Positions 54,145 through 63,362 of a stretch of DNA of 64,000 bases are shown one piece after another; the first letter of the stretch is position 1; each line of letters starts with the position of its first letter. The notes beneath the pieces were generated by a model. It was not told the DNA's origin. It did no database searches and saw nothing but the letters and a program-made list of their open reading frames with translations. The translations under genes and the position numbers were made by a program. Origin of the DNA: an uncultured Lachnospiraceae bacterium (GTDB lineage: Bacteria > Bacillota > Clostridia > Lachnospirales > Lachnospiraceae); the NCBI GenBank assembly GCA_910589195.1, contig CAJUTC010000009.1:1-64000 (forward strand), given 5' to 3'.

Positions 54145-55134
54145 TTATGTGCTTTCCCTTTCTACAATGCTGGAAAACAGCATGATCTTTTCCGGGTTTT
54201 TTCTCCCCTCCAGATCATCTAAAAGAATCCTGGCAGCCTCAAAGCTCATCTCAACCAGTTTATTATTTAACGATGTAAGTTTTGGATAGCAAATATCACA
54301 ATACTTGGAATTATCCACGCCGATCACGGCAACTTGCCTTGGAACCGGAATCTTTTTGTCCACCAAAAGGCGGATTCCGCTTACCGCCGCCAGATCTTCC
54401 CCGAATATAATCCCCTCCACATCCGGATGGTCGTTTAATATCTGTTCCGTAACCCGTTTCCCATCCTCTAAGGTGGTAGGCGATGTATAAATCCACAAAT
54501 CCTCCCGCTTCCACCCCAAAGCTTCCATGCCCGTCTGAAAGCCCTTTTCTTTTGACAGATTGCTTGGAGTATGGTTGGGGAGGACAAAGGCCAGCTTTGT
54601 ATGCCCCTTTTTCGCCATTAGCCTTACACACGCCTCCATCCCTTCCTGTTCATTCACCAGGACGCCTTTTACATTGGGAAGCTCCAGATAACCATTTGTA
54701 ATCACTACCGGTTCTTTCCGGAAGCAGGATGCCAGCGCTGCCTTTACCGCGTCACATTGGAAGGTAGAACCAACCAAAATAACCCCGTCTACCCGTCTTT
54801 GGGAAAGGAGTTTAATAGCGTGTACCTTTTTCTCATCGGATAGGCCGGTATTTAAAATCAAGCTGCAATATCCTTGTTTTTCCAGCTCCTCCTCAATATA
54901 ATAAGCAATATCCACATGGTGGGCATACCGGATATCTGTGATTAAAATCCCAATCATTTTGCTGGACTGGTTCACTAGACCCCTGGCAGTTTCATTGGGC
55001 CGGTAATCGTATTCATCCAAAAGCGCCTGGATCTGTTTCCTGGTTTCTTCTTTAATCCCCGGCTTATGGTTAGCTACTCTGGACACTGTGCTGGCAGATA
55101 CCCCGGCAATTTTCGCTATATCATAAATGGTCAT
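54145..55134 (-). CDS. LacI family regulator (yia-like operon)
   Basis: 329 residues. N-terminal HTH MTIYDIAKIAGVSASTVSRVAN then hinge and periplasmic-binding-like sensor domain (IGILITDIRYAHHVDIAYYI, AVIGVDNSKYCDICYPKLTS). The ATG at 55134 forms an ATGA overlap with the DUF2156 stop, which fixes the start. It is encoded just upstream of the yiaL-like operon on the same strand and is the likely reader of the CAATCGATTG sites. Effector unknown. Confidence 0.92.
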   Translation of the reverse strand: MTIYDIAKIAGVSASTVSRVANHKPGIKEETRKQIQALLDEYDYRPNETARGLVNQSSKMIGILITDIRYAHHVDIAYYIEEELEKQGYCSLILNTGLSDEKKVHAIKLLSQRRVDGVILVGSTFQCDAVKAALASCFRKEPVVITNGYLELPNVKGVLVNEQEGMEACVRLMAKKGHTKLAFVLPNHTPSNLSKEKGFQTGMEALGWKREDLWIYTSPTTLEDGKRVTEQILNDHPDVEGIIFGEDLAAVSGIRLLVDKKIPVPRQVAVIGVDNSKYCDICYPKLTSLNNKLVEMSFEAARILLDDLEGRKNPEKIMLFSSIVEREST

Positions 55135-56174
55135 TGTTTCACCAACTTCCCCTCTGCCCATATTCCTCCAGATATGCAGACCGGATGATATGCGGAATAC
55201 TTTTCAATCAAAAACGCAGGCCGGTATGACTCCTTTGCTTTTTGCAGATTTTCCATCCCCATATCTTCTTCACGGTTTAAAAAGCGCACATTTGGATAAT
55301 GTGTTTGAATCATCTTTGCCATCTCACGGTTTACCACCGCATAGGCGCCGTGGATTTTTGCGTCTGCCTTCTCAAAATGGACATCAAAACCATGTTCCCC
55401 GATTGGCTCCCCAAAAGAGAATCCAACCAGCTCCCCTCCCGCATAAAGAACGACTCCAGCCATATGGAGGGCATGGTAATGCCGAAAGGATTTTACCACT
55501 GCCGTTTCTTCCGCCTGCCGCATCTCATCATCTTGTCCTTCCTGATGGTTTTCCTCCCATTTTGAAAGAAGACCCAAGCAGTCCTCCATATGGCTTTCTT
55601 CCAGCATTTCACAGTGCCAGTCCGGATAATCCCGTTCAAACCGGTTGCAGTGGTTTTTCTTACTGTGAAGCTTTTTCCCTGCCAGGGATGCCAGGCTTTC
55701 TACGTTATAGATATAGTCTGCCCGGGAACGTTTTTCTTCAAAGGTGAAATAGCCAGGCAGCGCAAGTGTAAGAGCCTCTTTTTGTTCTTTGGTTACGCCA
55801 CTGATTTCCAGATCTGCATGATGCTCTCTGGCCTTTTCTTCCATGCAAAGCACCGCGTCTTTTAAGCTTCCTGACCCGTGAGGATAAAAAAAGCGAAGCT
55901 GGCTTCCTGTACCGCAATAAGCCAACAAGCGCATGCCACAAGCCGCGATCCGAAGGCCAAAAGCGTCACCCCACAGATAATACGTTCCAAAACAATTATC
56001 AGTAGCAAGCCCGTTTTCTATTGTGATCAGCGGATTCATCCACTGCTGATCGTTTAGGGTTATTCTTTTGTATTCTGCTGTATCTGAAAAATTCAGATTC
56101 TCATAATATGGCAGATTTTTACCGAAACTGATTTCCGGTTTTGTATCAAGCCGCGCTGCCTGAAGCTGTTCCAT
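55131..56174 (-). CDS. DUF2156 (phosphatidylglycerol lysyltransferase C-terminal-like) protein
   Basis: 347 residues, GNAT-like fold: GLATDNCFGTYYLWGDAFGLRI, the KKLHSKKNHCNRF block, LSKWEENH, and VNREMAKMIQTHYPNVRFLNREEDMG. The family resembles the catalytic domain of MprF but has no membrane part here; the acyl or aminoacyl substrate is unknown. ATG at 56174 follows AAAGGCGG. Located between an oxidoreductase gene and lacI in one operon. Confidence 0.85.
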   Translation of the reverse strand: MEQLQAARLDTKPEISFGKNLPYYENLNFSDTAEYKRITLNDQQWMNPLITIENGLATDNCFGTYYLWGDAFGLRIAACGMRLLAYCGTGSQLRFFYPHGSGSLKDAVLCMEEKAREHHADLEISGVTKEQKEALTLALPGYFTFEEKRSRADYIYNVESLASLAGKKLHSKKNHCNRFERDYPDWHCEMLEESHMEDCLGLLSKWEENHQEGQDDEMRQAEETAVVKSFRHYHALHMAGVVLYAGGELVGFSFGEPIGEHGFDVHFEKADAKIHGAYAVVNREMAKMIQTHYPNVRFLNREEDMGMENLQKAKESYRPAFLIEKYSAYHPVCISGGIWAEGKLVKQ

Positions 56175-56209
56175 TGTGATTACCGCCTTTCTTTGCCATT
56201 GTTTGCTTT

Positions 56210-57181
56210 TTATCGTTCCTGAGGATACCGAAATCCCCACTGCCCACGGAGCCTGTCACAAACCTCCATAACAAAAACGGTTTCGTCTACTGGCATGGAA
56301 TCCGTCTGGGTCTTTTTGGCATCAAACGCGGCAGCTACTTCCTCAAATTCATATTCATATCCATTCACTTTATCCGGAAATTCTATTTTCTGAATCAGCT
56401 TGTCTGATGTGTCATAGACCGCTACTGACTGTGGATTGTTTATATTTTCCACAATCAGATATCCCTTGTCGCCGTGTATAATGCCTTTCCGGTCAGAGCG
56501 AGAATACATGCCGGCTGTAATAACAGCCATCCTTCCATCTTTAAAAAACAAGGTGATACTCTCCATTCCGTCTACTCCGGCAGGATGCATGGCTACGGAA
56601 GATTCCATTCGCTCAATCTCATTTCCAAAACACATGAACGCAAAATTAAGACCATAAACCCCCAAATCAAGAAGGGCCCCGCCTGCCAGATCTGGCCTTA
56701 CCATGCGCTCCTTGTGGACAATCGGATAACATAGGTTTCCGGTCAGTACCTTGGGATTTCCGATTGCCCCGCCATTAATTAAATCGTTTATTACCTTTCT
56801 AGAAGGCATATACCGGGTCCAGATCGCCTCTGCCACAAAAAGCCCTTTTTCCCGGGCAAAATCCCGGATTCTTACCGCCTGCCTGCTGTTAAGGCAAAAA
56901 GCTTTCTCACAGAACACCCCTTTCCCATGTTCCAGGGCCATCATCATCTGCTCATAATGGAACGAATGGGGCGTGGCAATGTAAACCACATCCACATCCG
57001 GATCCTCCATCATCGCTTCATAACTTCCATAAGCCTTATAAAATCCCCATTTCCGCGCAAATGCTTCCGCCCTAGTTAGGTCTCTGGCCGCCACTGCTAC
57101 ACGCTCCACGTTCTTAGCCTGCGCCACTGCCGGCGCAACTACTTCTGATATCCTTCCAGCTCCTAAAAATCCAATTTTCAT
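56210..57181 (-). CDS. Gfo/Idh/MocA family oxidoreductase
   Basis: 323 residues. NAD(P)-binding N-terminus MKIGFLGAGRISEVVAP, the VVYIATPHSFHYEQMMMALEHGKGVFCEKAF motif (the EK pair), then the dimer domain. Family members oxidise sugars or cyclitols. ATG at 57181 follows AAAGGATC. First gene of a three-gene operon (oxidoreductase, DUF2156, lacI) with a promoter at 57325-57297. Confidence 0.93.
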   Translation of the reverse strand: MKIGFLGAGRISEVVAPAVAQAKNVERVAVAARDLTRAEAFARKWGFYKAYGSYEAMMEDPDVDVVYIATPHSFHYEQMMMALEHGKGVFCEKAFCLNSRQAVRIRDFAREKGLFVAEAIWTRYMPSRKVINDLINGGAIGNPKVLTGNLCYPIVHKERMVRPDLAGGALLDLGVYGLNFAFMCFGNEIERMESSVAMHPAGVDGMESITLFFKDGRMAVITAGMYSRSDRKGIIHGDKGYLIVENINNPQSVAVYDTSDKLIQKIEFPDKVNGYEYEFEEVAAAFDAKKTQTDSMPVDETVFVMEVCDRLRGQWGFRYPQER

Positions 57182-57296
57182 ACGGTGATCCTTTCTTATC
57201 TTGAACGCTATCGGTTGCTTTTTGCTCTCCGGCTCCTCCATTTTACCTTCCTAAATAGGCAATTGGCAACTTCACAGCCGTCCAAATTCTACCAGG

Positions 57297-57325
57297 AGCA
57301 TACCAGCCAAATGACTTCTTGTCAA
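57297..57325 (-). promoter_or_regulatory. Promoter of the Gfo/Idh-DUF2156-lacI operon
   Basis: TTGACA, 17 bases, TATGCT on the minus strand, ~115 bases before the ATG. Confidence 0.75.
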
Positions 57326-57466
57326 GCGGCCAAATCACACTTTGATTCCTTCCGCTTAAAAGAAGTCTTGATATGCGGGGGTAAGAGCATTTCATCCATT
57401 TTCTCATTATTGAAAATTTGCGTTTTCCAGATCAATCTTTAGAGGTACTTTCCTTTAAGATAGTAC

Positions 57467-57494
57467 TTGAACTTTTTCTATCATCTGCTACAAT
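57467..57494 (+). promoter_or_regulatory. Promoter of the flavin reductase gene
   Basis: TTGAAC, 16 bases, TACAAT on the plus strand. The leader to the ATG at 57713 would be ~210 bases. Confidence 0.65.
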
Positions 57495-57712
57495 TATACG
57501 ATAAGAGTCAAAAAGATTTTTCACCTTGTGACCCGCCAAAACAAGAAAAACAGCCCGATCCGGGCGTATTTTAAATGTTTTTGAGGATTACGGGAGCACA
57601 AAGCGGGGAGTAATCCGGTTTCAAGGTGGCAGCAGACCTTTTAACGCCAACATCATGATATGGAAAGACGCAAGGTCTGACAATCCTATCTATCTGAAAG
57701 GGAGAAAAAATA

Positions 57713-58279
57713 ATGAGAAGAAAACTCAACTTAACAGAAGGCATCTTTCCGATGCCAGTTTTAATGGTAGCTACTTACAATGAAGACGGTAGCGTGAATG
57801 TGATGAACGCTGCCTGGGGCACTATGCAGGAAAGGGGCAATGTAGCTCTTAATTTAACAGAAACACACAAAACCGTAACGAATATCAAAGCAAGGGGCGC
57901 TTTTACCGTAAGCATCGCAGATGCTGCCCATGTAGTGGAAGCCGATTATTTTGGTGTGGAGTCAGGCAACAAAGTTTCGAATAAATTAGAAAACAGCGGC
58001 CTTACTGCCAGTAAATCTGAAATTGTAGACGCGCCCATTATCAATGAGTTTCCGCTATGTTTAGAGTGTAAATTCATTGAATATCAGAACGGGGAATATG
58101 GATGCGGCGTTATCGGCAAGGTTGTAAATGTGACCGCAGACGAACGTGTTATGGCTGGCGACAAGGTTGATATGTCCCTGGTAAACGCAATCGCCTTTGA
58201 CCCTTATACGCATGGATATTATAAGGTAACAGAACGGGTGGGCGAAGCCTTCAAAGACGGCTTGCGGCTTAAAAAGTAA
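57713..58279 (+). CDS. Flavin reductase family protein (FMN-binding split barrel)
   Basis: 188 residues: LTEGIFPMPVLMVATYNEDGSVNVMNAAWGT and VALNLTETHKTVTNIKARGAFTVSIAD are the FMN-binding region of the flavin reductase-like family. Members move electrons between NAD(P)H or ferredoxin-type donors and flavins. ATG at 57713 follows GAAAGGGAG. Single gene; partner unknown. Confidence 0.88.
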   Translation: MRRKLNLTEGIFPMPVLMVATYNEDGSVNVMNAAWGTMQERGNVALNLTETHKTVTNIKARGAFTVSIADAAHVVEADYFGVESGNKVSNKLENSGLTASKSEIVDAPIINEFPLCLECKFIEYQNGEYGCGVIGKVVNVTADERVMAGDKVDMSLVNAIAFDPYTHGYYKVTERVGEAFKDGLRLKK

Positions 58280-58299
58280 ACCTTCATGCGCTCACAAGT

Positions 58300-58338
58300 A
58301 AGTGCGCCACCAATTATGAAAGTCTGGCAGGCGCACTT
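58300..58338 (+). terminator. Hairpin after the flavin reductase gene
   Basis: AAGTGCGCC, 21-base loop, GGCGCACTT just past the stop. The T-run is missing, so it is a weak terminator or 3'-end hairpin. Confidence 0.45.
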
Positions 58339-58436
58339 GGCATCTCTGAATGCATGCCGCCTAATCGGCGTCGGATTTTCATAGTATACGTGCTATAACT
58401 GGCATGTTTCCCATATTCACGCAAATGGCAAACCAG

Positions 58437-58472
58437 GCAGAAAATTCAGACACGCTTTTAAGCGTGTCTGAA
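58437..58472 (-). terminator. Terminator of the MBL-fold hydrolase gene
   Basis: Perfect 13-bp stem, TTCAGACACGCTT and AAGCGTGTCTGAA, 2-base loop, followed on the minus strand by TTTTC. It lies ~37 bases past the stop at 58509. Confidence 0.75.
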
Positions 58473-58508
58473 CCGTAGTGAACCTTTTAATTCGAATCGA
58501 TTGAACAA

Positions 58509-59342
58509 TCAAAACTCTACTTCCATCCCGTCATAGGCCGCCAGTATGCCCCGCTCTTCTCCCCAGGCAGCAAGCTGATCATATGTCATTTCTCCGTTAT
58601 GGCTGAAATGATTGACAACTTTAACCGTCTGACTGCCGATGCAGCCTAGTTGGGACAGCTTTTCTAACATATCCTCCGCGTCCGGCAACCCCATATGATA
58701 CTGGTGAACCGATTTTGTTCCCATCGTCGCGTCCAGGCTGACCAAATCATATGTTTGGCTTGTTACCAGCTTCCAGGCCGCTGGCGACAAATCGCGGCCT
58801 GTGTCATGTCCATATAATACAGTTTTCCCGTCTTTTTTGCAGATATAGACCAGGCACTCTTCCCGCTTGTCATGGTCAGCGGGAACCGCTATAATCTCCC
58901 AACCATTGGAGCGGATCCGGTCACCGCCATGGATCACATGGAAATGAACCGCATGATCAATGGGATGGGACTTGAAGCGGTCAATCAGAATGTTGTCATA
59001 AAAGGTTTTCTCAACCGCTTCATTTCCATAAACATCCAGCACTCCCTCCGCGCCATGTCCAAAGTGTTCATGCCGGTGGATCAAATCAGTAGGAAACCAG
59101 TGATCCATATGGCTGTGGGTCACCAGCAGCGTATGGATAGCGCCAAGATTCAAGCCATATTGCAGCGCATGGCAGTATGTGTCTGGAGGAAAGTCAATCA
59201 GCAAACCGCCATCCAGAATGGCTTGTGTCCGGGTACGGCGGTTCCTCCCTCCCTCTTTTCGGGCATGGGTACAGATGGGGCAGGAGCAAAACAGACCTGG
59301 CCAGCCTTCTGCCGCTGCCGTACCCATATATAATATCTTCAT
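58509..59342 (-). CDS. MBL-fold metallohydrolase, PhnP-like
   Basis: 277 residues: MKILYMGTAAAEGWPGLFCSC, a Cys-rich CSCPICTH segment as in PhnP-like phosphodiesterases, metal motif THSHMDHW near residue 77, VPADHDKREE and GHDTGRD. It probably cleaves a cyclic phosphodiester or related bond. The ATG at 59342 follows AAGAGGTG. It follows the PTS permease by 84 bases and may be in its operon; a link to the imported sugar is not obvious. Confidence 0.85.
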   Translation of the reverse strand: MKILYMGTAAAEGWPGLFCSCPICTHARKEGGRNRRTRTQAILDGGLLIDFPPDTYCHALQYGLNLGAIHTLLVTHSHMDHWFPTDLIHRHEHFGHGAEGVLDVYGNEAVEKTFYDNILIDRFKSHPIDHAVHFHVIHGGDRIRSNGWEIIAVPADHDKREECLVYICKKDGKTVLYGHDTGRDLSPAAWKLVTSQTYDLVSLDATMGTKSVHQYHMGLPDAEDMLEKLSQLGCIGSQTVKVVNHFSHNGEMTYDQLAAWGEERGILAAYDGMEVEF

Positions 59343-59426
59343 AGAAAGCACCTCTTTTCGCTGATTCATGACTGCTTTTAATTGCCAAAATGCCTGATGT
59401 TTCCCGATCCAGTCGGTATGATTCTA

Positions 59427-61310
59427 TCAAACTTGAATCACTTTGTCCAGCGCATGGCAGTCGCCGCAGTGAGTGGACAAGTCAGGATAGATTGCGGAGT
59501 TAGAAAGTAGCACCGCGACACAATCAGGATGCCCGGCCTGTTTGATCGCTTCCTGGTCAAAGGTAATCAGCATTTCGCCGGTTTTCACCTTCTGTCCGTT
59601 CTGTACGAAACATTCAAAGCCCTCTCCCGCCATAGCTACCGTATCCACACCCACATGAATCAACAGCTCCATGCCATCTGCAGAGGTAACGCCCACCGCA
59701 TGTTTAGTATCTGTGACAAAAGAAATTTCTCCGTCAAATGGCGCCACCACAACACCCTCTGTGGGATTGATTCCAACGCCCCGCCCCAAAACGCCAGCAG
59801 AAAAGGTAGCATCCGGAATTTCCTCTGACGGGAAAACACTGCCGGACACAGGAGCGTAAACGGTACCTGGCTGGCACTCTACCGTAAGATTTATCTCTTT
59901 TTGCTGAGCGGATTTTTCCGGAGAAGTCTTAGCGTCCTGAAAGCCAAAGAACCAAGTGAGCGCAAAGGATACGCCCACCGATACCACCATCATAATAATG
60001 TAATGAACGGAATCGTGCAGGCAAAGCAGCAGGCCGAAAATGCCGGTGACTCCCGTACCGCTGGCACCTAGACCCACCAGGGAAGCGTACATGGCACCCG
60101 CCGCGCCACCAATGGCACCACAGACAAATGGCCGGAAATGACGCAGGTTCACACCAAAAATAGCTGGTTCCGTAATGCCCATAAAGCAGGAAAGGGAAGA
60201 TGGAAGGGCTACGGATTTTATTTTAGTATTCTTGGTTTTCAATGCAACAGCCAACGTTGCGGCGCCTTGAGCCAGATTGGCAGCCGAAGCTAACGGCAGC
60301 CAGTATGTAAATCCATACTGAGCAAGCTGACCCACATCGATTACTGTATACATATGATGGATGCCGCCCACTACAGTCAGAGAATAAAGGCCGCCCATTA
60401 CCAGGCTGCCCAGGCCTAATGGCAAGGTTAGAAGGGTCAGAATACCATTAATTATGCCGTTTTCAATGGTAACGAAGATAGGCCCGATAATAGACAGCGT
60501 CAGGTAACCGGTCACAAACACGCTGACCAGCGGAGTCACAAACAGGTCCAGCATGGCTGGAACAATCTTGTGCAGCCGTTTCTCAATAAAGCACAGCACC
60601 CACACGGCAATGATTACCGGGATAACGTGGCCCTGATAGCCCACCATATCCACACTGTAAAGGCCAAACCAAACTTGTTGTTTCTGAAGCACGCCTTCCG
60701 TTGCTACTGTCCAGGCATTCTGCAGATTGGGGTGGATCATAGCCATACCGATAACGGCTCCAAGGAATGGATTCCCGCCAAACGCCCTGGCAGCGCTGAA
60801 AGCAATTAGGATAGGCAGGAAGGTGTAGGCCGTGTTAGCGAACAGGTTTGCGAAAACGTAGATAGAGCCGGAGGTATTAAGGTTCAGGAAACCGTTGTTT
60901 ACCATAAAGGTCAGGGCTTCCATAATACCCATAAGAAAGCCGCTGGCCACAATAGCCGGAATAATCGGGACAAAGACATCGCCTAAAGTCTTGATGGCCC
61001 GCTTGAACAGATTCTGATTGGCTGCCGCTGCCGCTTTCACCTCCTCCTTGGATGCGGCAGTAAGGCCGGAAATCGCAATAAACTGGTCATAAACCTTATT
61101 GACCACACCAGTTCCAAGAATAATCTGCAACTGGCCGGAGGCGCTGAACACCCCCTTCACCCCATCAATGTCTTCCACTGCTTTTGCGTCACATTTGGCA
61201 TTGTCCGCCAGTACCAGTCGCAAACGGGTAGCGCAATGGGCAGCAGAGATCAGGTTTTCTTTTTTTCCAACTTTTTCATAAATTTGCTGAGCTGTCTTTG
61301 CATAATCCAT
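59427..61310 (-). CDS. PTS permease IIBCA, sucrose/beta-glucoside family
   Basis: 627 residues. IIB domain 1-90 with phosphorylated Cys26 in SAAHCATRLRL; IIC domain ~105-460 with GGNPFLGAVIGMAMIHPNLQNAW and GITEPAIFGVNLRHF; IIA domain ~475-627 with His in LLIHVGVDTVAMAG. It imports and phosphorylates a sugar using HPr and enzyme I. The IIC sequence leans towards the sucrose/trehalose branch, but no matching hydrolase gene is in view. Two GAATACGTATTC operators lie upstream. ATG at 61310 follows AGAAAGGAAACG. Confidence 0.93.
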   Translation of the reverse strand: MDYAKTAQQIYEKVGKKENLISAAHCATRLRLVLADNAKCDAKAVEDIDGVKGVFSASGQLQIILGTGVVNKVYDQFIAISGLTAASKEEVKAAAAANQNLFKRAIKTLGDVFVPIIPAIVASGFLMGIMEALTFMVNNGFLNLNTSGSIYVFANLFANTAYTFLPILIAFSAARAFGGNPFLGAVIGMAMIHPNLQNAWTVATEGVLQKQQVWFGLYSVDMVGYQGHVIPVIIAVWVLCFIEKRLHKIVPAMLDLFVTPLVSVFVTGYLTLSIIGPIFVTIENGIINGILTLLTLPLGLGSLVMGGLYSLTVVGGIHHMYTVIDVGQLAQYGFTYWLPLASAANLAQGAATLAVALKTKNTKIKSVALPSSLSCFMGITEPAIFGVNLRHFRPFVCGAIGGAAGAMYASLVGLGASGTGVTGIFGLLLCLHDSVHYIIMMVVSVGVSFALTWFFGFQDAKTSPEKSAQQKEINLTVECQPGTVYAPVSGSVFPSEEIPDATFSAGVLGRGVGINPTEGVVVAPFDGEISFVTDTKHAVGVTSADGMELLIHVGVDTVAMAGEGFECFVQNGQKVKTGEMLITFDQEAIKQAGHPDCVAVLLSNSAIYPDLSTHCGDCHALDKVIQV

Positions 61311-61374
61311 AATCTCGTTTCCTTTCTGTTCGTTTATTTTATCCCTTTCTTAAGGGTAACGTACATTGCGGCTT

Positions 61375-61386
61375 GAATACGTATTC
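61375..61386. promoter_or_regulatory. LacI-type operator 1 (GAATACGTATTC) upstream of the PTS gene
   Basis: Perfect 12-base palindrome, directly downstream of a TACTAT -10 candidate (61397-61392, minus strand). Confidence 0.75.
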
Positions 61387-61424
61387 ACAAAATAGTACAA
61401 AACTCTATTCAGGTTTGATAAAAA

Positions 61425-61436
61425 GAATACGTATTC
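61425..61436. promoter_or_regulatory. LacI-type operator 2 (GAATACGTATTC) upstream of the PTS gene
   Basis: Second perfect copy, exactly 50 bases from the first, on the other side of the PTS promoter region. Confidence 0.75.
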
Positions 61437-61534
61437 ACGCATGTATTAAAAAAAACCGCCTCTTTTGTACTGGCCAAATTATATTCTGCAAAGTTTCACC
61501 AGATATCATCTGGTCAGTACGTTATTGGCTTTTT

Positions 61535-62503
61535 TTAAGTACTCTGTCTTGGAGCAAGACAAGCACAGAGGGGCAGGTTCCAAAGCGGATGTTCCCCCGG
61601 ATGCTCGATGCGGTACAATAGCCGCAAAACCGCTTCCTGCGCCATCAGGTCTATGGGCTGGGAAACACTGCTAAGACTAGGATTCAGATACCGTCCCATC
61701 ATGGTATCGTCAAAACCAATCACCCCAACCTTTGCAGGAACCGCAAGCTGTAATTCCTGCAAAAGCCTGAGAATCCGCAGCGCGTAAATATCATTTCCGG
61801 CAAATACGCCAAGACGCCGCTTTTGAAAAGGCAAGTAAGATCCCAGCGCTTCTTTCATCTGCACATCATCAAGGTACACAACATTCGTAACCGCTTTTGC
61901 CCATCCCATATCTGACAATGCCTGGCGAAATCCCACATATTTAAGGTCATACTCTTTTCCGATAAATAAAAACTGTTCATATCCTTGCTTGACCAAATAC
62001 CTGGCTACCAGTTCTCCAGCTTCTTTATGATCCACATACACCGAATCCAGGCCTTTGGTCTGACGTGTAACAGCCACAACAGGAACGTCCAGCTTTTTTG
62101 CATATCCCTGCCATACCTGGCTGGTTTCACGGATAGGAACAGCAAGGACGCCGTCAACCCGGTAGCGACGCACCACATCCAGGTATTCCAATTCGCTGTC
62201 CGTATTGTAATTACTGTTGAAAAGGATTATGCTGTATCCATGTTTCCTTGCTTTTGTTTCAATTGCCTTTGCAACATCTGCAAAAAATCCATTGGAAATA
62301 TCAGTCAGGAGTACGCCTAGCAAATTTGTCTTACTGCCTTGTAAGCCTTTTGCCAAAACATTGGGCTGATAATCATATTCTTTGGCACAAGCCAGTACTC
62401 GTTCCCGGATTTCCGGCGCTACATTCATATTTCCATTTAGTACCCGGGAAACCGTCGGTTGAGAAACTTTTGTTAATTTTGCGATTTCTGTCATTGTTAT
62501 CAT
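61535..62503 (-). CDS. LacI family regulator of the PTS operon
   Basis: 322 residues. HTH TEIAKLTKVSQPTVSRVLNG, hinge VLAKGLQG, sensor domain LLGVLLTDISNGFFADVAKAI and VGVIGFDDTMMGRYLNPSLSSV. It lies ~220 bases upstream of the PTS gene and its own leader has the same GAATACGTATTC palindrome, so it likely represses both. ATG at 62503; an ATG at 62494 is an alternative and neither has a strong ribosome site. Confidence 0.93.
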   Translation of the reverse strand: MITMTEIAKLTKVSQPTVSRVLNGNMNVAPEIRERVLACAKEYDYQPNVLAKGLQGSKTNLLGVLLTDISNGFFADVAKAIETKARKHGYSIILFNSNYNTDSELEYLDVVRRYRVDGVLAVPIRETSQVWQGYAKKLDVPVVAVTRQTKGLDSVYVDHKEAGELVARYLVKQGYEQFLFIGKEYDLKYVGFRQALSDMGWAKAVTNVVYLDDVQMKEALGSYLPFQKRRLGVFAGNDIYALRILRLLQELQLAVPAKVGVIGFDDTMMGRYLNPSLSSVSQPIDLMAQEAVLRLLYRIEHPGEHPLWNLPLCACLAPRQST

Positions 62504-62516
62504 GAGTTACACCATA

Positions 62517-62528
62517 GAATACGTATTC
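62517..62528. promoter_or_regulatory. LacI-type operator 3 (GAATACGTATTC) at the lacI promoter
   Basis: Perfect third copy, between the -10 (62549-62544) and the ATG at 62503, placed for autorepression. Confidence 0.75.
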
Positions 62529-62543
62529 TTCCTTGACAAAAAT

Positions 62544-62572
62544 ACTATATCACATTTTGTTCATCCCATCAA
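62544..62572 (-). promoter_or_regulatory. Promoter of the PTS lacI gene
   Basis: TTGATG, 17 bases, TATAGT on the minus strand, ~40 bases before the ATG. Confidence 0.7.
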
Positions 62573-62597
62573 TTCACTTGGTTCACAAAAAGTTTGC

Positions 62598-63362
62598 TTA
62601 CGTTTTGTTTAAATTGCCAATTGATTCTCTTAATTTGCTGTTTCCTGGCTCATCAGTTTCAGATAACGTCACGTTTAGTCGGAATTGTGATGGCGTCACC
62701 CCTGTAATCTGACGGAAGCACTTGGCAAAATGGCTCTGGGAACAAAAGCCCAGAAGACTCCATATCTCATTCATGCAATAAGTTTTATTCGACAGCATCA
62801 GCCGGGCCATATTAATCTTTTCCTTTAAAATCCACCGGTGAACGGTTTCTCCGGTTTCCCGTTTTATAGTATGGGAAAGATGGCTCTTGCTGATATATAA
62901 GGAATCTGCAATGATCTCAATATTCAAAGGTTCATAAATATGAGATTTTATGTATTTCTGAAATTTTATAAAAACCGGCGACAATGGCGGATCGCATATG
63001 GTTTTATTCACAATTCTGGCAAAATCCATCAGACATTCTTCACTCAGCTCTATCAGCATCCACGGTGTCGTAGCCTGTAGAGAGCGGGCAACGCATTCTT
63101 CAAACTTTTTATCCACAGCCCCATTGGGCGTTTCCATCCTTTCCACAATCTTTACCGCTTCCGTCCAAATGATCATACATATCCGAAACGCATATGTCCG
63201 GTTTTCCTTAAAGACTTGGCTACAGATTTTTCTTTTTTCTTCTTCATTACAGTAATTCTGGATAATATCCGCTCTGCCCTGACGGACGCATTCAAGCCAA
63301 AATTGAAATATGTTATTATTTGAGTCAAAGCACAGGGATACCGCATCTTTGGAACATTCCAT
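62598..63362 (-). CDS. AraC family transcriptional regulator
   Basis: 254 residues. N-terminal ~150 residues (MECSKDAVSLCFDSNNNIFQ) are unrecognised and probably sense a ligand; the C-terminal ~100 are two HTH motifs (IADSLYISKSHLSHTIKRETG and LLGFCSQSHFAKCFRQITGVTPSQFR). ATG at 63362 follows AGAGGTGC; the frame extends to 63500 without a site. Target unknown; it is next to two sugar regulators. Confidence 0.92.
   Translation of the reverse strand: MECSKDAVSLCFDSNNNIFQFWLECVRQGRADIIQNYCNEEEKRKICSQVFKENRTYAFRICMIIWTEAVKIVERMETPNGAVDKKFEECVARSLQATTPWMLIELSEECLMDFARIVNKTICDPPLSPVFIKFQKYIKSHIYEPLNIEIIADSLYISKSHLSHTIKRETGETVHRWILKEKINMARLMLSNKTYCMNEIWSLLGFCSQSHFAKCFRQITGVTPSQFRLNVTLSETDEPGNSKLRESIGNLNKT

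Larger units (their letters stand above)
57182..57712. other. Divergent intergenic region, 531 bases
   Basis: No credible gene. It contains opposed promoters for the oxidoreductase operon (57325-57297) and the flavin reductase (57467-57494), and a 5-bp GCCCG/CGGGC hairpin at 57553-57565 followed by GTATTTT that lies inside the flavin reductase leader and could attenuate it. Confidence 0.5.

Noticed and set aside
55127..55747. 206-codon plus-strand frame opposite DUF2156
   Set aside because: Antisense shadow with Pro/Leu/Ser-rich composition and no ribosome site.
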